Below are positions 60,881 to 64,000 of a stretch of 64,000 nucleotides of DNA, in pieces. The DNA is from Prevotella sp. MGM1. GTDB lineage: Bacteria > Bacteroidota > Bacteroidia > Bacteroidales > Bacteroidaceae. The stretch is taken from the NCBI RefSeq assembly GCF_002933775.1, contig NZ_BEWV01000136.1:1-64000 (forward strand), written 5' to 3'. Made by a program: the position numbers and the translations under genes. Each line of letters opens with the position of its first letter. Positions within the stretch are counted from its first letter, which is position 1. Under the pieces are notes generated by a model. That model was not told the origin of the DNA, ran no database searches, and worked only from the letters and a program-made list of their open reading frames with translations.

Positions 60881-62245
60881 ATGTCGAAGCAAAAGAAATT
60901 CATTCTGGAAGAAAACAGTATACCCACCCGGTGGTATAATATACAGGCTGATATGCCCACCAAACCGTTGCCGCCGCTTAATCCGGCAACGAAGCGGCCG
61001 ATGACGGTAGAGGAACTGGGCCGTGTTTTCGCTTTGGAGTGCTGCAAACAGGAACTCGATACCGAGCATGCGTGGATAGACATTCCGGAGGAGGTGCTCG
61101 ACAAGTACAGGTATTACCGCTCTACACCGCTTGTGAGGGCTTACGCCCTTGAAAAAGCACTCGGCACACCGGCGCATATTTATTTCAAGAACGAGAGCGC
61201 CAACCCACTGGGCAGCCATAAGATAAACTCGGCGATTCCCCAGTGCTACTATTGCCGTGAGGAGGGAACGACCAATGTCACCACCGAGACGGGTGCCGGG
61301 CAGTGGGGCGCGGCTCTGGCGTATGCCGCAAAGATATACGGTCTTGAAGCCGCTGTGTATCAGGTAAAGATAAGCATGCAGCAGAAACCCTATAGAAGTT
61401 CGATAATGCGCACGTTCGGAGCCACGGTCACCGGATCACCGTCTATGTCCACCCGTGCCGGCAAGGATATCATCACTGCCGATCCTACTCATCCCGGCTC
61501 GCTTGGAACGGCAATATCCGAAGCCGTCGAACTGGCCACCACCACACCCGGTTGTAAGTATACGCTTGGTTCGGTGCTCAGTCATGTGACGCTGCACCAG
61601 ACCATAATAGGTCTTGAGGCGGAGAGGCAGATGGAGATGGCTGATGAGTATCCTGACATGGTGATAGCCTGTTTTGGCGGCGGGTCGAATTTCGGAGGAA
61701 CGGCATTCCCATTCATGCGGCATAACATAAAGGACGGAAAAACAACGGAATTTATAGCTGCCGAGCCTGCAAGTTGTCCCAAATTGACGCGCGGCGTGTT
61801 CAGATACGACTTTGGAGACGAGGCGGGATACACACCGCTTCTGCCGATGTTCACGCTCGGGCATGGTTTCAAGCCCGCCAACATCCATGCCGGTGGTCTG
61901 CGTTATCATGGTGCGGGAACGATAGTAAGCCAACTGTTGAAAGACGGAATGATGCGTGGTGTGGATATACCGCAGCTCGAGTCTTTCGATGCCGGAATGC
62001 TCTTTGCCCGCACTGAGGGCATAATACCCGCACCTGAGAGTTGCCACGCCATTGCGGCGACCGTCAGGGAGGCAGTGAGATGCCGTGAGGCGGGTGAGAA
62101 GAAGACCATTCTGTTCTGTCTTTCGGGGCATGGTCTGATAGACATGACTTCCTACGACAGATATATCGACGGGGATCTGCAAAATTATTCCATTGCCGAT
62201 GAAGACATAGAGAAGAACACGGCAGACCTGCTTCATGTGGAGTAG
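60881..62245 (+). CDS. trpB: Tryptophan synthase beta chain, TrpB2 type
   Basis: PLP enzyme condensing indole and serine to tryptophan. The cofactor lysine is Lys114 in ESANPLGSHKINSA and the phosphate-binding glycine loop is CFGGGSNFGG (about 275-284); ETGAGQWG is the substrate loop. The long N-terminal extension (ILEENSIPTRWYNIQADMPT) and the 454-aa length indicate the TrpB2 subgroup, which typically stands outside the trp operon, as here where no trpA is adjacent. Start chosen by the -7 box at 60845. Confidence 0.93.
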   Translation: MSKQKKFILEENSIPTRWYNIQADMPTKPLPPLNPATKRPMTVEELGRVFALECCKQELDTEHAWIDIPEEVLDKYRYYRSTPLVRAYALEKALGTPAHIYFKNESANPLGSHKINSAIPQCYYCREEGTTNVTTETGAGQWGAALAYAAKIYGLEAAVYQVKISMQQKPYRSSIMRTFGATVTGSPSMSTRAGKDIITADPTHPGSLGTAISEAVELATTTPGCKYTLGSVLSHVTLHQTIIGLEAERQMEMADEYPDMVIACFGGGSNFGGTAFPFMRHNIKDGKTTEFIAAEPASCPKLTRGVFRYDFGDEAGYTPLLPMFTLGHGFKPANIHAGGLRYHGAGTIVSQLLKDGMMRGVDIPQLESFDAGMLFARTEGIIPAPESCHAIAATVREAVRCREAGEKKTILFCLSGHGLIDMTSYDRYIDGDLQNYSIADEDIEKNTADLLHVE

Positions 62246-62364
62246 TGGGGAAGTAAAGGTCGTTTGATAAAGATAAAACGCCATGCACGGAAATGTGGTG
62301 GATATGTCACTTATAGTGAGATAGCCATGCGTTTTCGTGCATATGCGTTATTATAGATTTAATT

Positions 62365-64000
62365 TCAATATTCGCTTGTCTTGTTTTTTATTTCCGAGAG
62401 TATCTCCACTCCTGCCGCTACGGTCTTTACATCGGTGATGATTATCGAGCGTTTGCCGTTCTGTTCTCTAAGATTACAGCGGCGGGGATTGTGAGATATG
62501 TAGCCGAGTATGCTGTCGAAAGCAGTGCTGCGATAGTAAGGACTGTTTGCGTTGCTAACGAAGAAAAGCGTCATGCGGTGCTGTTTTATCATTATCTTCT
62601 CGCAACCAAGGCTTTTGCCGAGACGACGCAGCGGTACCACGTTCATCAGTTCCTCGGCCACGGCAGGCACGGCTCCGAAGCGGTCGCACAGTCGCAGACG
62701 GTATTTGGCTATCTCGTCATCGTCGCGCAGGTTGTCAAGTTCACGGTAGAGAAGCATTCGTTCGCTGTCGCTTGGCACGTAACTGTCGGGGAAATACATC
62801 TCGATATCACTCTCAAAGGCGCAATCGTCCACGAAGTCGCCACCTTCGGCTATCGCTTCTTCGGCATATAGATCGGCAAACTCGTCATTCTTTAACTCGG
62901 CTACCGCCTGGTTTAAAATCTTCTGATATGTCTCATAACCCAGATCAGCGATGAATCCGCTCTGTTCCGCTCCGAGCAGATTACCGGCTCCGCGTATGTC
63001 GAGATCCTGCATGGCAATGTTTATTCCGCTGCCAAGGTCGGAGAAGTTTTCGAGTGCTTCGAGGCGACGGCGGGATTCCCGGCTGAGCGACGACAACGGC
63101 GGCGCGAGCAGATAGCAGAAAGCCTTGCGGTTGCCGCGCCCCACACGTCCGCGCATTTGGTGCAGGTCGCTAAGGCCGAAGTTGTGAGCTCCGTTTATTA
63201 TGATGGTATTTGCGTTTGGTATGTCTATGCCGCTCTCAACTATAGTAGTGGATATGAGCACATCGTAGTCATGGTTGGAGAAGTCGATAAGGATGTGTTC
63301 GAGGTCTTCGGGTTTCATCTGTCCGTGCCCGATGGCTATCCGTGCGTCAGGAACATACTTGTGCACCATGTCGGCTATACGTGTAAGGTCGCTTATGCGG
63401 TTGTTTACAAAGTATACCTGACCGTTGCGGCTCATCTCGAAATTCACCGCATCGGCAATCACTTCAGGGTCAAACGTGTGTATTTCTGTATTTATCGGAT
63501 ATCGGTTTGGCGGCGGAGTCTGTATTATGCTGAGGTCTCTTGCGCCAACCAGAGAGAACTGCAAGGTGCGTGGTATTGGTGTGGCACTCATCGTCAGCGT
63601 GTCTACGTTGACTTTTATCTGTCTCAATTTCTCTTTCGTAGATACTCCGAATTTCTGTTCTTCGTCTATAATCAACAGGCCGAGATCCTTGAATTTCACC
63701 GTCTTGCCTATCAGTTTATGCGTTCCTATTAGTATGTCTATCTTGCCGTCGGCAAGGTCTTTGAGCACTTCTTTCGTCTGTTTTGCCGATCGTGCCCTTG
63801 TAAGATAGTCTACCCTGACAGGGAAATTCTTCAATCTGCCGCTGAAAGTGCGGAAGTGCTGATAGGCCAATACGGTTGTCGGGACGAGCACTGCCACCTG
63901 TTTTGAGTCGCATGCGGCCTTGAACGCCGCCCGAACGGCCACTTCCGTCTTGCCGAATCCTACATCACCGCATACCAGGCGGTCCATCGGACGGCGCCGT
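62365..64000 (-). CDS. mfd: Transcription-repair coupling factor Mfd (C-terminal part, runs off the edge)
   Basis: The frame is open to the right edge; the sequence before MDRLVCGDVGFGKTE continues as RRRP, so the true start is outside. Present are the RecG-like translocase domains: Walker A GDVGFGKTEVA, motif II LLIIDEEQKFGV, motif III TMSATPIPRTL, motifs V-VI ISTTIVESGIDIPNANTI and QMRGRVGRG, and the C-terminal D7 domain (about the last 180 residues), which binds UvrA when released. Mfd removes stalled RNA polymerase and recruits UvrA. About 545 of an expected 1,100-1,200 residues are in the window. Confidence 0.97.
   Translation of the reverse strand, partial: RRRPMDRLVCGDVGFGKTEVAVRAAFKAACDSKQVAVLVPTTVLAYQHFRTFSGRLKNFPVRVDYLTRARSAKQTKEVLKDLADGKIDILIGTHKLIGKTVKFKDLGLLIIDEEQKFGVSTKEKLRQIKVNVDTLTMSATPIPRTLQFSLVGARDLSIIQTPPPNRYPINTEIHTFDPEVIADAVNFEMSRNGQVYFVNNRISDLTRIADMVHKYVPDARIAIGHGQMKPEDLEHILIDFSNHDYDVLISTTIVESGIDIPNANTIIINGAHNFGLSDLHQMRGRVGRGNRKAFCYLLAPPLSSLSRESRRRLEALENFSDLGSGINIAMQDLDIRGAGNLLGAEQSGFIADLGYETYQKILNQAVAELKNDEFADLYAEEAIAEGGDFVDDCAFESDIEMYFPDSYVPSDSERMLLYRELDNLRDDDEIAKYRLRLCDRFGAVPAVAEELMNVVPLRRLGKSLGCEKIMIKQHRMTLFFVSNANSPYYRSTAFDSILGYISHNPRRCNLREQNGKRSIIITDVKTVAAGVEILSEIKNKTSEY

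Overview
The window is chromosomal DNA of a Bacteroidales bacterium, most likely Prevotella or a close relative. The evidence is Bacteroidetes-type promoters (a TAnnTTTG -7 box upstream of most transcription units), few visible Shine-Dalgarno sequences, many small SPII lipoproteins, and families typical of the group: DUF4861, GldB-like lipoprotein, DUF5112/DUF5113 sensor kinase with its response regulator, PiT fused to a PhoU-like tail, and a TrpB2-type tryptophan synthase. There is no prophage, transposase, CRISPR array or conjugative module. Most of the window is core chromosome.

Layout. 0.4-8 kb: a 57-residue lipoprotein, the tRNA methylthiotransferase mtaB overlapping a GT2 glycosyltransferase, a secreted DUF4861 protein, a GldB-like lipoprotein converging on a radical-SAM protein, and a frameshifted TPR lipoprotein. 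8.2-15.4 kb: a minus-strand operon glnS - TPR protein - DedA - manC - gmd - fcl, whose last three genes make GDP-L-fucose. 15.5-18.8 kb: a clostripain-family lipoprotein protease, divergent from a GH25 muramidase and a zinc-ribbon membrane protein. 19.2-31.3 kb: a hexuronate (altronate/KDG) locus. LacI regulator, uxaA, NhaC-type antiporter and nucleotidyltransferase lie on the minus strand; kdgK and kdgA lie divergently on the plus strand, followed after only 4 nt by a giant tandem sensor kinase, a response regulator and a membrane protein. 31.3-35.5 kb: a long perfect palindrome, a possible orphan small transcript, valS and nth. 35.7-39.1 kb: an ECF sigma/anti-sigma/periplasmic protein cluster, and an L,D-transpeptidase overlapping a tiny secreted beta-domain protein. 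39.3-44.2 kb: a phosphate transporter and a two-component system. 44.2-51.1 kb: dapA-mazG-lipoprotein-rnz, NfeD/SPFH pair, EamA transporter, truA and tRNA-Arg(CCG). 51.5-64 kb: asnA, dnaX, ribosomal protein L31 type B, glutathione peroxidase, thioredoxin reductase, a lipoprotein, a HAD phosphatase, a sodium:solute symporter with a probably leaderless mRNA, trpB2, and the C-terminal part of mfd running off the right edge.

The least ordinary parts are (1) the hexuronate operon carrying its own large membrane signalling system, (2) a dispersed intergenic repeat family built on a 22-nt TTTAGC...TTCCA unit (three copies, one folded into a 35-nt-arm palindrome), (3) one or two candidate orphan minus-strand small RNAs with promoter and terminator, and (4) the frameshifted TPR gene. 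No clear defence or wholly novel enzymatic system was found. All family calls come from reading motifs by eye, without database searches.
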